A stretch of DNA of 29,852 nucleotides from Hymenochaete sp. R1. Lineage: Eukaryota; Basidiomycota; Agaricomycetes; Hymenochaetales; Hymenochaetaceae. Both the position numbers and the translations under genes were made by a program. The stretch is from assembly GCA_019400425.1 (NCBI GenBank), contig JAFREE010000225.1:1-29852 (forward strand), given 5' to 3'. Shown one piece after another: positions 18,790-29,122 of the stretch. Within the stretch, counting starts at the first letter, position 1; every line of letters begins with the position of its first letter. Under the pieces are notes generated by a model. That model did not search any database, was not told the DNA's origin, and worked only from the letters and a program-made list of their open reading frames with translations.

Positions 18790-20990
18790 CCTCTGCAACT
18801 CTGGAATCGATTGCCACTGTCGGATTTATTTCGGGCTGATGGCTCCTGGCATACGTACGTTGTAGTTTCCTCTAAATCGCAAACGAACACATCTAATTTT
18901 ATCGTTATCATCAGCATGCTTCTCCACACCAAGGAAACATTATGATTCAGTGATATGAGATGGGCACATACTACGTGATCTCCCTCACTTTTCTGGATTT
19001 TTTCATCGACGCTCGCTATGAGCGTAACCTCTTTCATGCGAGTATAGTGGTTTGCAAGGCTCAAAAGAGCTAGCACAATTATGCAATCCTTTGTACCAGA
19101 AGAGACCAGGATTTTCTTCCTCGTATTTAGTACATATATTGATTTGCAGAGAAATAATAAGTGTTAGTGCAAGTATGCGCGATCTCCTACAGGAGAGAAC
19201 TGGTACTTACTCGTTATATTTGCAAGGACGAAGTATGCTCCTTCACGTAACGTAGTATGAGACTAAGAAATGGAGGTAAGCGCAAAGATATGGTTCGGGA
19301 CTAATGCTTTGCAGGTCAAAAGCCGGGTTCAATGTTCGTGCGACCATGAACAACGTAACGAATAGAGGCATAAAGTCCTCAAGCTCTTCCCTTCTCTGTC
19401 TCGTCCTTCCTGCTTCCAACAGGCTCTTCTTCATTCACAGTCCCTCAACTGAACGAGCAGCCTTCTTACAAGCTCGATTCAGTCTTTACACTAAACCTCC
19501 TTGCTTTCAGCGCTAGGCATGTCGACAAGAGATCACGACCGCGGACAGGGTGACGGACGTGGACGAGGCAAACGCCCTCGCGATCCCGAGGACGCCGATG
19601 ACTCTCCTCGCTCTGCTCCTCAGTCGCGACGCGCTTCCAAGCAGAGCTCCACAACCGGGAGCAAAGGTAGAGAGCGCACCCGGCCCTCGCACGGTGAGGA
19701 TGCCATTGCTAACCTCGCAAGATTACAGAGCGTCGCTAACGAGCTCTATGAACTTTGCGCGACAAGCAAAGCCGAGCGCGATGCACTTGTCGAGTTGCCA
19801 TCGACTTATGGTTACAAACGTTCCAACGAGGAGAATGAAAGAAGCGAAATTGGATCCTTATTCCAAAAAATACAAAGCAGATTCAAACGTCTCGAAAAGG
19901 AGGAAATCACGGACGATACAGCCAACTTGAGGGCGGATGCGACCCGCGATTACTATCGTGCGTATTTAGCGTTCCAATCTATCTTTCTGGATTCAATCGT
20001 GCATCATTTCAAATCTGGTTTGGGAACGTACCAAAAGGCCACGACTGCCTGGAAGGAGCTTCGGGCATACGGCAATGCGATCCAACGTAGGATCACTGAG
20101 CTGCATGGCACTAATGATACGGAAGGCAGAGATATACTTTTGGACATTCGGAAGACGCATCTTGCTAAGATCGAACCGTTCGTCAATGCTATAGTTGACG
20201 GTGAGTTTTTGTACCATATCAAGATCACAATATTTATCATGAATGACTTACGGAATGAACAGCAGGAAAACCAATGAAGGATTATTTCGATGGCTCACGA
20301 GATATCCACACTGATGTAGCCATTTTCCTTGCCTTGGTGAAGCATTACAGCGTCCCCGAAAATCGTAACCGGATGGCCTCCTCTTACATCGAGAAATATA
20401 TACGGCCATTTCACGACACCATCGCTTCCAATCTTGGCACCTTTTATCTCGACAACGTTCAAAATCTGGACATCCGACATCAAATCGAGTCTGAACAGCT
20501 TTACTTCCGCCTCGGGGATGGCTTTGACGCAGTGCGGATCAGCGACGCGCTTGTCCAAGCAGACAAGGATGTCGGTAAGAAGCGGCTGGACAACGAATCA
20601 GAGGGGTCCGTACCGTATCTGAAAAAGTTCAGCGAAGAGCTTCAGGTATCGCGGTTGCGTCGGTTAGAGTATCGGCTCGAGGTACTCGGTGCTTTCCAGG
20701 AGAACAATACCGATGGCGGGTTAAAGGTTTTGATAGAGGATTACATCAAAGAGATCAATAATGTCAAGACACAGACGGGGCAAGACGAAAAGACGGCAAA
20801 GGATATCGAATCCCGTGAGGACAAGCTCTTTGAGGAGAAACGAAATAGAGTGCACCAGAAGAATTATTGGAGAATCGATACCTGAATAATTTTCCTCTAA
20901 CTTCTGGCAATTTGTACTTGATTAGAACTAGCTTCATACCTTTTCTTTAATAAGTTATTATCAATTCTTCTATTCTTTGTGAGAAAGAGG
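18790..20990 (+). repeat. Tandem duplication, unit 2
   Basis: This is the second direct copy, covering about 730 bp of upstream DNA plus the gene at 19519. The upstream landmarks listed for unit 1 occur in the same order and orientation. Both 3' flanks also contain TTTGTGAGAA shortly after the gene. Coding parts have diverged far more at the protein level than several of the upstream non-coding landmarks. Confidence 0.8.
19519..20885 (+). CDS. Helical protein of unknown function, tandem paralogue 2
   Basis: Two exons, 19519-20200 and 20266-20885, with a 65-nt intron (GTGAGT...AACAGCAG), give 433 residues. The acceptor is a NAGNAG site, so a form one residue longer is possible. The protein aligns end to end with paralogue 1: GRGKRPRDPED at the N terminus, GEDAIANLARLQSVANELYE, EIGSLFQKIQSRFKRLEKEE, YYRAYLAFQSIFLDSIVHHF, AYGNAIQRRITEL, then FDGSRDIHTDVAIFLALV just after the intron and a charged coiled-coil end. 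By eye roughly 40% of residues are shared. The basic GKRPR cluster could be a nuclear signal. No family recognised. The shared domain pattern between two diverged copies is the best evidence that both are real genes. Confidence 0.82.
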
Positions 20991-21455
20991 GGGGCGGGGG
21001 ACTCGTAGTGAAAATAACTTACAATTGGGCTTGATTGAGAAGCATTCACATTGTCAAGGATAATTAAGGGAAGGTAGACCAGGGATGATTCATGCCGTTG
21101 GCGAAGACTAAATGTAACCTAAAGGTAACGACGAAACCGCTTGAGTCACAAAGAAAATCACTGAAAGAGAGAAACGTATTATGACAAAAAAAACTCACGG
21201 AAGGATTTCAACCAATTTAAGAAAGCGCGCGACCGTTTTCACGACGTCTCACAGGCTAAGCTTACCTCTACAGCTACCTACGCTCGCTTTTCCGCACTCA
21301 ACGTAAACGGCCTTAAGTCGGGGTCACTGGATTCCACGACACACGTCAGCTCTCAATGAGAATTTAAAAGGGGGAAAACTTACTTACTTGCCAGCGCTTG
21401 TAAGAGTCTACTTGCAATCGCATGGATGCATTACAGTATTGCTACTTTGATCTGA

Positions 21456-21623
21456 TCCCTCGAGGGACTCGCGATATGTCGGCCGCTTATCTCAGATGCG
21501 AAATTGGCACGCTTGATTGAGAGGGCCAAAAATGAAGCCATGAGTTTTATGGCAAAGGTAAAGACAGAAGAACAGAAGGTAGAATCAGTACTTGAAGCAG
21601 AAAGAGAAAGAAGCCTGGAGTAG
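21456..21623 (+). pseudogene. Possible coiled-coil exon relic
   Basis: A 55-codon frame between two stops reads a well-formed amphipathic helix: ISDAKLARLIERAKNEAM, FMAKVKTEEQKVESVLEAER. It lacks a start codon and the upstream DNA holds no matching frame. It could be a leftover exon of a third paralogue or of an unrelated gene. Confidence 0.25.
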
Positions 21624-21810
21624 ACACAGCAGACAAGGTCCAATTTGTTGGCCGGACAAATGCGTCAAAAGTACGGAATGTATTCTAAGTTTGTCTCAAA
21701 ATTTGCGAAGTTGACAAAATTCTGAAACAAACTCTTATCCTCCTGCCAAAACAAAGATAATTTTTCGGATTTACTTGCATAAAAAACTCCAAAAACATAC
21801 TTAGAATTTT

Positions 21811-21963
21811 TCACGAATTTGTGAAGGGTTTTTTGAGGTCACAGATTCTCATTTGTCTGTAGTGAGAGGTGTCGACGACTGCGTGAAGTAATTGAATGGC
21901 TTTTGTAACTGCTTCAATCTTTCTGTAAATCCATTGCATGTATGTAAGTACCGATCGAAAGAG
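21811..21963 (-). pseudogene. Possible small coding relic
   Basis: On the minus strand a frame reads LTYMQWIYRKIEAVTKAIQL, then LLHAVVDTSHYRQMRICDL and a stop at 21811. The residue mix looks protein-like, but no upstream exon or downstream partner was found, and it is too short to name. Confidence 0.2.
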
Positions 21964-22714
21964 AAAGAGAAATAAACGCACACTAAACCTGGTCTGCAGA
22001 CTCACTGGAAGAATTTTTGAGTACCCGATGTTTTGCGTAGTATTCAGCCAGCGGTCGCGGCATCGTGTATTTTCAGAAAGCCGCCCCGGTCCAGTTTCGA
22101 GGCCACGCCTCGTCGTCTACGTGACGTAGTTGATGCGCCCGCAAGAAAGAAACGGATATTGGTTCAAGCTATGGCATAGAACGTGGCGCGGAAACATCGG
22201 CTTGCAAGAAATGGCTGTATCGACTTGAATGCTGGCACATTGTTGGTGAGACTAGCCGATCCTGTCACCTGTGAACTGTTCAAATACAAGTAAGTCGTGT
22301 GCTGTAACAGTGCTGTATCGGATGAAGTGAGACTTTACAATTTATGTGAACCTGCTCCGGGCCACTCTCCTACTAATTATCCCAAAGAGTATCCTCATGA
22401 TGCTACTGAACATGAATAAAGCGGCAAAATAAAATAAAAATAATGAGACGAAAGGTATGGTAAGCCCAAGGGGTAAAAACAGAAAAGGTCCAAAGAACGT
22501 CTGAATTCCGGGTTCCCACGGCCATCGCCTACACACAACTCATTGGCATCCTCTTCCTTCTCTTTCTCCCACCACCAACTGTAACGACGCCGAGCATCTT
22601 CCACCGGTCGCATTCGGCGATGACCACGCTTATATCTGCTCTATAGCTTTAGGAGACCATCCCCATCAGTCCGCTCGTTACTCGCACCCTCCAGTCTCAG
22701 TCGCCCTCAAGTTC

Positions 22715-25360
22715 ATGGAGCCTCCTTCGCTCGTTCTCGTCCCCTCTTCACCTCTAACCCCGACCGCTTCACCCGCATTTACATCCTCAAAGGACAACTC
22801 ACCAGTTTCATCAGCCTCGTCCCATACAGCGCCGCCTCCGTCTTACGGACTTTCATCGGATGACGCCGGTCGCAACTCCTCAGAATCAACCATCTTCTCC
22901 ATTTACTCGATGTACAGTGAGCGCCGGAAGACCTGGAATAAATCCGTACTCGCAAGCGCTCCAATGGAAGGCAAACATAAAGATGCATGGGAAGCAACGG
23001 ATGAAAGCACAGATTCTTTCTATCGTGCGCCCATGAGCCGTCAATCAAGCAATGAAAGCCGATTCTTTGCTGGTTCAACCGGAGACTCGAGCCGAAGGCC
23101 GTCTCGTTCGCGTAGCAGGCAATTTGGAGATAGTACTCGCACAAACTCCATGAGAAACTCGACGGAGCTGTTATATGCAAATCCCCAATCCCTCGGCAAT
23201 TCTGAGATTGACGCTCGAAACTATGTATCTGATACGGAAGCGTACATCGACTTGGGGGACAATGGACAACCTGAGTTCGGTTTAAACCAGCAACCGGCTC
23301 CTTCGTCGGGGAAGGTCCACTCCATGTCTCGTTCCTCGACCAGCGATGGCCAGCAATTGACTTGGGATAAGCCTACGAGACCCCCTCGAGGACAGGCTCC
23401 CGGACATGGCAAGTCTGAAAGTGCCAGCACCTCATCCCAATTTGAGACAGCTCTCTCGCACAACGTCAGTACCAGTGCTAGCGCTTGCGCATCTCTAGAG
23501 GGCTATGTGACCCCACCGCAAACTACGGAGTCTTCCCATGTGCAGCGTTTTCGCATTGCAAATCCCTCGCCGCCTAGTCCGCCTCCCCCACTTATCCAAA
23601 CCGCGGCGTCCAGACGCAGCATGAACTCCCATAAGGACCTACCAGTTCCTCCTGCAGGCTCAGATATAACTTCTAACGACCGACCTTCGACCACAAAAGG
23701 CCCGGAAGATGATGAGGAACCCGAATCTTACTTCGTACGCAACACTTACGCTCAATTGGATGTCACGGGTGTCAAGGGTGATGGATACGAAGACGGCGTG
23801 GAGAGAACGCGTGCGAAGTTAGGACATGATAGGAGAAGCGTGCAACTAGCAGCTGTAAACAATGCAAAGGATCCGGTGCTCAGTGACATTCCGGAGAAGG
23901 AGCTTACCGTCTTGAGCAACGTTGACCGGTTAGTTTTCCCCTCTTCTCCCCTGTGTTCTTCTCTGACTTCTCTAAGATATGGTTTCTTCTCGGAACCCTC
24001 ACACGAGCGAGTCGTGATCCTCCATTCTAACTACTTTGCTAAAAACCTTCAACGTGTAGCTCGCGCGACCACGACCGGCCCTCCCTCACCAGTCGTCCTG
24101 AGTGCAATGCCTAAGCCTCCCGAAGTCCCGAAAGACGTCGAACGGCGCCGCATAGTCAAGTGGAGTCAAATGCTGGAATCGGAGAAACGTGACAACGGTG
24201 GGAACGTGTCCGTGTGGAGGGTGAACTTTGGAAAGGAAAAGAAGTTGCGATCTCGTGTGTTCAAGGGCATCCCTGATGCATGGCGGGCAGCAGCTTGGGA
24301 GGTTCTCATCGGGAGATGGGTCGGCAAGCAACATGGGCGTGATAGCCTTGAAGCGCGTGAACTCGAGAGAATGCTCACCCAACTAAGGACAGAGTATCGA
24401 TCAAGCGTCGATAGGCCCAGTTCCTATGATGTTCAAATCGACTTGGATGTACCGAGGACTATCAATGGGCACGTTTTATTCAAAACTCGATATGGCCAAG
24501 GGTAGGTTTATCCGTCTGTCTGGTGTTGGTGTTTATTTTGAAATTTGTCTCATTTCTAATTTGCAGACAACGATCTTTGTTCCATACTCTACATTCGTTT
24601 TCATTACGATGCAAAGACTGTGGCTATTGCCAGGGTATGGGCCCTCTGGCCGCAACGTTGCTTTCCTATTACGAGCCGGAGAAAGTTTATTCTTCGCTCG
24701 TGCATTTCCACGACGAGTACAAGATGCACGAGATTTTCTTGCCTGGGTTCCCTGGTTTACTCGAGGCTATTTATGTCCAAGAACGTATCTTGGAGAGGAT
24801 GCTTCCCGCGGTCTATGCTTCATTTGTGTGTCCTTGTTCGTTTCAATCTTTCTCACTTCAGTACTTATTGTGCTTCACAATCACAGAAGAAGAACATGAT
24901 ATCGAGTACAAGCTACGCCACGAAGTGGTATATCACGTTATTCTCGAATAGTGTACCATTCCAGACACAACTCCGACTTTGGGATGCTTTCTTCCTCGAA
25001 GGTCGGGATGTCTTTGTGATCACATCGATAGCCATCATATGGAGCTTGAGAGGTGAGTCGTTTTCATCATTCAATCTCCGTTAACACCTCGTTGTAGCTT
25101 CGTTCTAATAATTCCTTGTTCTCCCTTTATTCCCCCTTCTTCATTTCCCCCTTTCAGATCACCTGACTTCAGCACAAGCCAACTTCGAGACTGTACTTTC
25201 TCTACTTTCGTCGTTCTTTGTACCCGAGGATGAGAACGCGATGATGCGTTGGATCGATCGGGCTCTGGACGATAAAAAGTTGAGAGAAGATATGGATCGG
25301 TGGCGCGTGGAATGGCAGTCGCTCGTAGAGCAGAAGAAAGATGGTGGAGTATTGTTATAG
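22715..25360 (+). CDS. TBC-domain Rab GTPase-activating protein
   Basis: Five exons, 22715-23928, 23977-24501, 24567-24825, 24887-25052 and 25158-25360, give 788 residues with all phases consistent. Introns are 48, 65, 61 and 105 nt; the first is a multiple of three and reads through. The N-terminal 400 residues are Ser/Pro-rich and disordered. The TBC domain follows, with FKGIPDAWRAAAWEVLIG, then IDLDVPRT with the arginine finger at about residue 565, and YCQGMG with the glutamine finger at about 602. Later come WYITLFSNSVPF and LRLWDAFFLEG. Both catalytic residues are present, so it should accelerate GTP hydrolysis by a Rab and control membrane traffic. The target Rab cannot be told from sequence alone. 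The ORF closes with VEQKKDGGVLL. Confidence 0.93.
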
Positions 25361-26529
25361 CGACTCCTGTCGCTCTCGTTTGTTGATGATATCGGCGTTT
25401 TCATCCCTTTCCTTTCTACCGCACTTCGCGGCACGTGTACTTTAAGGGCTTTCGTTTTCACCTTCCTATATTCCCCTTCTTTCCGTGTCTATTCCTGGCA
25501 TTTCCATCTTCTCTCGTCTCAACTCTCAAATCTTGATCTATTTTACTCATTTTCTCTCCTTTTTTTGCTCTGGCATCGTTCACACAAGTCACGACATCCG
25601 CAACGTCATTGCATTTTGTTCCATACAATCTCCCATCGTATCATACCATTCTATCTCCCTAGTTTACCTGCTTTCTCGCCCTCTTCGAGGTTCGCTGACT
25701 CTGATTCCGCCTGGTTTCGGCTCGTTTATCAAATCAACACTTTCATATCATATTAGATTGCTAACACCACGCATCTCCACGCTCGTTTTTCTTCTTCTCT
25801 TTCTTCTCCTTCCTCGGTCTCTTCTGCTCTCCGCGTCCGCCTTCAACATCGCTTGTGTATGAAATAGGATAACACCTTACTTGAAATAGAATTCTTGTCA
25901 GGCTCATTCGGCGCACTTCACGAGGAGATTTCGACGTAAAGAGAATAGGTTCAAGACGGACTCATGTGAGACGACAAGGGTTATACACGTTTATGTGCTT
26001 CTTCCGGGACCAACATGCGGACTTTTCACCATTACTTTATGTCTCACCCTATACCAGGATTCGGGCTAAGCAAACCTTAATGCAGCATGCATATCCTCAA
26101 TACCAGTACGTTTCTTCGCTCTTCACATTTTCCTCAAACAACTTGTCTTATTCTCCCAACTTTTTTTCCCATTCATGTTATCAATGACGCGGACAGAACG
26201 GTGTCCATATTTATGCTATTACAGTAAGGGACTTGATGGATACAGTGTTGGATAGTGGAAGGAGTCGTTCGGTGGTTTCGGAGCAGAATTACGGAACGCT
26301 CGCCAAAAAAGCTTCATGTATAAACCTCTTCCGTAGGGAAAAGTACAAGCAGGACCAGCAACATAAAGGGTCGAGGAGACAAAGACAAAGAAAATTTGCT
26401 TTAATTATGATACTGATAGAATGACTCGATCCTATTTCACGATTGAGTTGACCTTGATATGTAAATGGAGGACAGACGTAATTAATAAAATGATCCCGCA
26501 AATAAAGGACCTTCTACAGGCGCTTGTAA
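25361..26529. other. 3' UTR and intergenic, no gene seen
   Basis: Pyrimidine-rich DNA from about 25400 to 25860, then mixed sequence. Open frames here are low-complexity. A short frame at 26236-26300 (MDTVLDSGRSRSVVSEQNYG) looks slightly protein-like but has no supporting structure. Confidence 0.45.
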
Positions 26530-26808
26530 ATGCAAATTACGCAGGCAAAAGGGAACAGAAAGCCCGACAAGGCTCGTGGACGAAAGACAAAGAGCCCCTC
26601 CGAATCTCCAAAGGACAAGGGCGCTGCACCCAATTTGGCGCGCGTTGTTCCTCCCGATGGCACCGTCGGTCGACTCATCGAGATTTGGACAGAGTTTGCT
26701 TCCGCCGCGTCTTGTATTTTTACTATTCCGGGATCTTTGGTGAGTTCGCGACCCTGGGACGACGGAAAGTTTGTGCACTTTGGTAACGCTGCTTCCCGGG
26801 CCTTGTAG
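26530..26808 (+). CDS. Doubtful small ORF
   Basis: ATG 26530 opens a 92-codon frame: a basic, Lys/Pro-rich head (KGNRKPDKARGRK) followed by ARVVPPDGTVGRLIEIWTEF and ASAASCIFTIPG. A GTGAGT-type splice donor lies just after GSL, so the true 3' end could be a different exon. Unrecognised and possibly not a gene. Confidence 0.25.
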   Translation: MQITQAKGNRKPDKARGRKTKSPSESPKDKGAAPNLARVVPPDGTVGRLIEIWTEFASAASCIFTIPGSLVSSRPWDDGKFVHFGNAASRAL

Positions 26809-26877
26809 ATTTACTTGCGTTGTGGGTCGGTGGGTCGGTTGAGTCGGTCATTATTCTGAGGCAGAAGATGGGAGACG

Positions 26878-26883
26878 TATAAA
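26878..26883 (+). promoter_or_regulatory. TATA box upstream of the small gene at 27387
   Basis: TATAAA in the context GACGTATAAATGG, preceded by three GGTCGGT-like repeats (26824-26849) and followed by a pyrimidine-rich stretch. The gene start is about 500 bp downstream, so a long leader or a 5' UTR intron would be required. Confidence 0.4.
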
Positions 26884-27386
26884 TGGAGAAGAGAATCGGA
26901 AGTGATGAAGGAAATCCATCGACCGGTCACTGCTCTCTTCGCTTCAATCTTCCTCTGTACTTGTACTGTACTGTACATACTTCGACTCGAGTCATATTCG
27001 ACTATTTCAACTCACTTAACAAGCGCTTATTCCCTCGCTACTCTACCCTCAATCCCTGTATTGTTGTGTACAAGTCGCACGCACTGTTACGTTTGGTACA
27101 CAGGCGGGACGCCCAGACGCCTATTCATTGCCGTTGTTTCCATCACCAGTGTCGCTACCTTCCCCTCAGTTGAAGAGGTCTACGAATACGGATTGGTTCC
27201 ACCCAGAAGTACAAAATAGCACGTCGATACCTTCATTGAGACGTAACCACCCTCTCTTCGTGTAAACCCATCCGTCCACGAGCAAAAACCAGCCCATCGA
27301 TTACATTCCCTGTCGACGATATTCGTGCGTACTCCACAAACGCTTGTCCTCCCTCTTCAAGCAAACGCACCAGTCCCCATACTGAA

Positions 27387-27662
27387 ATGTCGTATCCGAG
27401 GCAACCATCTTCTCCGATATCAGGTTTCTTCGCCGTATCGCCCACGAATCCGCTCTCATTCGCTGCACTCCAACAACAATCGCCGCGTGAGTCGTATGAC
27501 ATGTACGCACAGTACGGATCCTTCTCGAGGTCATCGAGACCGCCAAATGGCCATAGCTATGGACAAACACACGGATATGGTCATGCCCAAGCGCACGGCC
27601 ATCCGCCACGCTCGGGCGGGTCCTTCTCTTTATCGGTTCCGAAGATGTTCAGGAGGCAATAA
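27387..27662 (+). CDS. Small hypothetical protein, Gly/His/Tyr-rich
   Basis: A 91-codon single-exon frame starts at MSYPRQPSSPISGFFAVSPT. It continues with NPLSFAALQQQSPRE and a low-complexity GHSYGQTHGYGHAQAHGH segment, and ends SFSLSVPKMFRRQ. No signal peptide, membrane segment or fold is recognisable; it is probably intrinsically disordered. Composition and the start context (ACTGAAATGTC after a C/T-rich leader) support a real gene. No relative is named. Confidence 0.55.
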   Translation: MSYPRQPSSPISGFFAVSPTNPLSFAALQQQSPRESYDMYAQYGSFSRSSRPPNGHSYGQTHGYGHAQAHGHPPRSGGSFSLSVPKMFRRQ

Positions 27663-27931
27663 AAGCGCGTTTGTGAGGTGGTGTAATTTGACCAAATGAC
27701 CCTTGCCATATCCCTTTCCCTTCTTCATGAACGAGCCTGGTTGCTCCTTTGTCCCAACCTTCGTCGATTGAGTGACTGACCGACAAATTCATCCACACAA
27801 CTGTATTGATATTCTGTTGACGATTCCTTGTTTTTCTCCTGCACTCCAATCACTGTAGCATATATATCGCTTTCCACCTTGTCATTGTACGTATCCAAAA
27901 AAAAAAAGAATGGTCGTCTCTGGAATTCATC
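27663..27931. other. Convergent 3' spacer
   Basis: This spacer lies between the small gene (plus) and gene B' (minus). It includes an uninterrupted A run at 27897-27907, about 50 bp outside the inner edge of the inverted duplication. Confidence 0.5.
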
Positions 27932-28666
27932 TCAGTCGCGCTTTGAGAAACGAGGGTCCCGAAGCTCCTTTCCCGTTTCGTCGGCCACGCTTGAAAGCTC
28001 TCGTAGGATCCCCGGTAAAAACAATCCGACGAGAATTAAGCTCAGCGCAACAAATGAGACGATAGGAACAACAGATCCGGGTATAAATCCTACGAGCAGA
28101 GGTTCAAGTACGACGTTGAAAGGGACAGAATCTCTGCTCTGAGATGAACTTGGGGCGATGACGGATTCGGCGGAGAGATTTGGGACGCGTACACCCATGT
28201 CAACAAGGCGGATTCGGACGTATTTCTGCGAATCAGATCCTTCAAAGAGGTTCATTGAGAAATCTGTTGGGTGCTGATAATAGACATCGAAGGTGAGTGT
28301 CGTTGTCAAATATGAAGATATGGGTCCACGCACGTATGCTGGCCACGACACTCTCAACGTGAACATATCGAATTTCCGCCATCCCTCACTGTCCATCGAC
28401 ATCTTTAACCAAGCTTCATTTGAACAGTATCCAGGACGGACGTCGGCGCAAACCTCATCCGAAGGTGTTCCAATGGGAGCAGGAAGAACGCTGAAAGTAC
28501 GTTCACTTTGCGTCGAACTGAGCGTCATCACATTGCTTTCTTCAAGTAATTGCTGTAGGTCATTCGAGACTCGCGCTTCAATCAGTTTCCTGGCATTGAA
28601 GCTGATTATTTCCGTGTTAGCAGAGACGATTGAAATTAACAGGAGGATGAAGAAGAAAGGAAGCAT
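27932..28666 (-). CDS. Gene B', paralogue of gene B (possible Pga1-like membrane protein)
   Basis: Two exons on the minus strand, 28666-28334 and 28273-27932, with a 60-nt intron that differs from gene B's intron at only one base by eye, give 224 residues. Architecture is identical to gene B: signal peptide MLPFFFILLLISIVSA, NTE at the mature N terminus, FDMFTLRVSWPAY joined to HPTDFSMN, YVRIRLVDMGV, and a C-terminal membrane anchor. Twelve of the first 36 residues differ from B, but almost none differ between the intron and the membrane anchor. The last dozen residues differ again because homology ends there. An upstream in-frame ATG at 28717 would add 17 residues before the signal peptide; 28666 is preferred because it matches the start of B and exposes the signal peptide. 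Confidence 0.75.
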   Translation of the reverse strand: MLPFFFILLLISIVSANTEIISFNARKLIEARVSNDLQQLLEESNVMTLSSTQSERTFSVLPAPIGTPSDEVCADVRPGYCSNEAWLKMSMDSEGWRKFDMFTLRVSWPAYVRGPISSYLTTTLTFDVYYQHPTDFSMNLFEGSDSQKYVRIRLVDMGVRVPNLSAESVIAPSSSQSRDSVPFNVVLEPLLVGFIPGSVVPIVSFVALSLILVGLFLPGILRELSSVADETGKELRDPRFSKRD

Positions 28667-28880
28667 TTGACCATCTTTCTTGTAGCGAGCGAGAGAGACT
28701 TCCAAGTGCGATGACATAATAATGACCTCCTTTGTAAGCGCTACAAGTTTGCTCTCACGCAAACTGCGGCAAAGCTGAGAGAGGTCGACATAAAAAGACT
28801 GACTGACTGACTATGCTTTCTTCCTCTTCTAACAACTCATTTTACATCTAGTGTGCGTCTTTCCCAATCACGTTTCAAGC
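28667..28880. promoter_or_regulatory. Bidirectional promoter of gene pair A'/B'
   Basis: 214-bp divergent spacer homologous to 408-615. It keeps the tetranucleotide run (GACT four times, 28797-28812) and the AAGCGCTACAAGTTTGCTCTC segment. The GTGAGAG repeat seen on the left is partly different here. Confidence 0.6.
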
Positions 28881-29116
28881 ATGTCTTCAGGATCTAAGAG
28901 TGGAAAGAGAAGTCGTACCGTCGACGATACTGGTATACTTCGTCAGCCTCCTGCTTCTCGTGCTGGAGTTTCTTCTTTGCACCCCGTTTCAACTACCTCA
29001 CTCCCTCCAGTCCTTACCAGCTCTCCAGAATTCTATCGTTATCTCGTTGCAACCAATGCTTCCTCTTGGGATGATCTTACAAAACATATGCAGTTTCTCC
29101 CTACCTTGGAGAAAAA

Positions 29117-29122
29117 CATCAA
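29117..29122. repeat. Target site duplication, left copy
   Basis: CATCAA immediately before the element, repeated at 29682-29687 immediately after it. If the element is taken one base shorter at each end, the flanks read ACATCAAT and ACATCAAC, an imperfect 8-bp duplication. The exact length is therefore uncertain. Confidence 0.7.

Larger units (their letters stand above)
20886..22714. other. Large intergenic gap with possible gene relics
   Basis: 1.8 kb with no complete gene. The first 100 bp are probably the 3' UTR of paralogue 2. Two small coding-looking fragments (21456-21623 plus; 21811-21963 minus) are listed separately. The last 200 bp before 22714 should contain the promoter of the TBC gene, C/T-rich near 22660-22710. 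Confidence 0.5.

Noticed and set aside
26902..27219. 105-codon ORF just after the TATA box
   Set aside because: Its start would be only about 20 bp from the TATA box, and residue composition is that of a pyrimidine-rich leader; more likely 5' UTR.
28293..28670. Plus-strand ORF opposite gene B' (and its twin at 567-989)
   Set aside because: It is the antisense shadow of the conserved B coding frame. Its preservation in both arms follows from the recent duplication.
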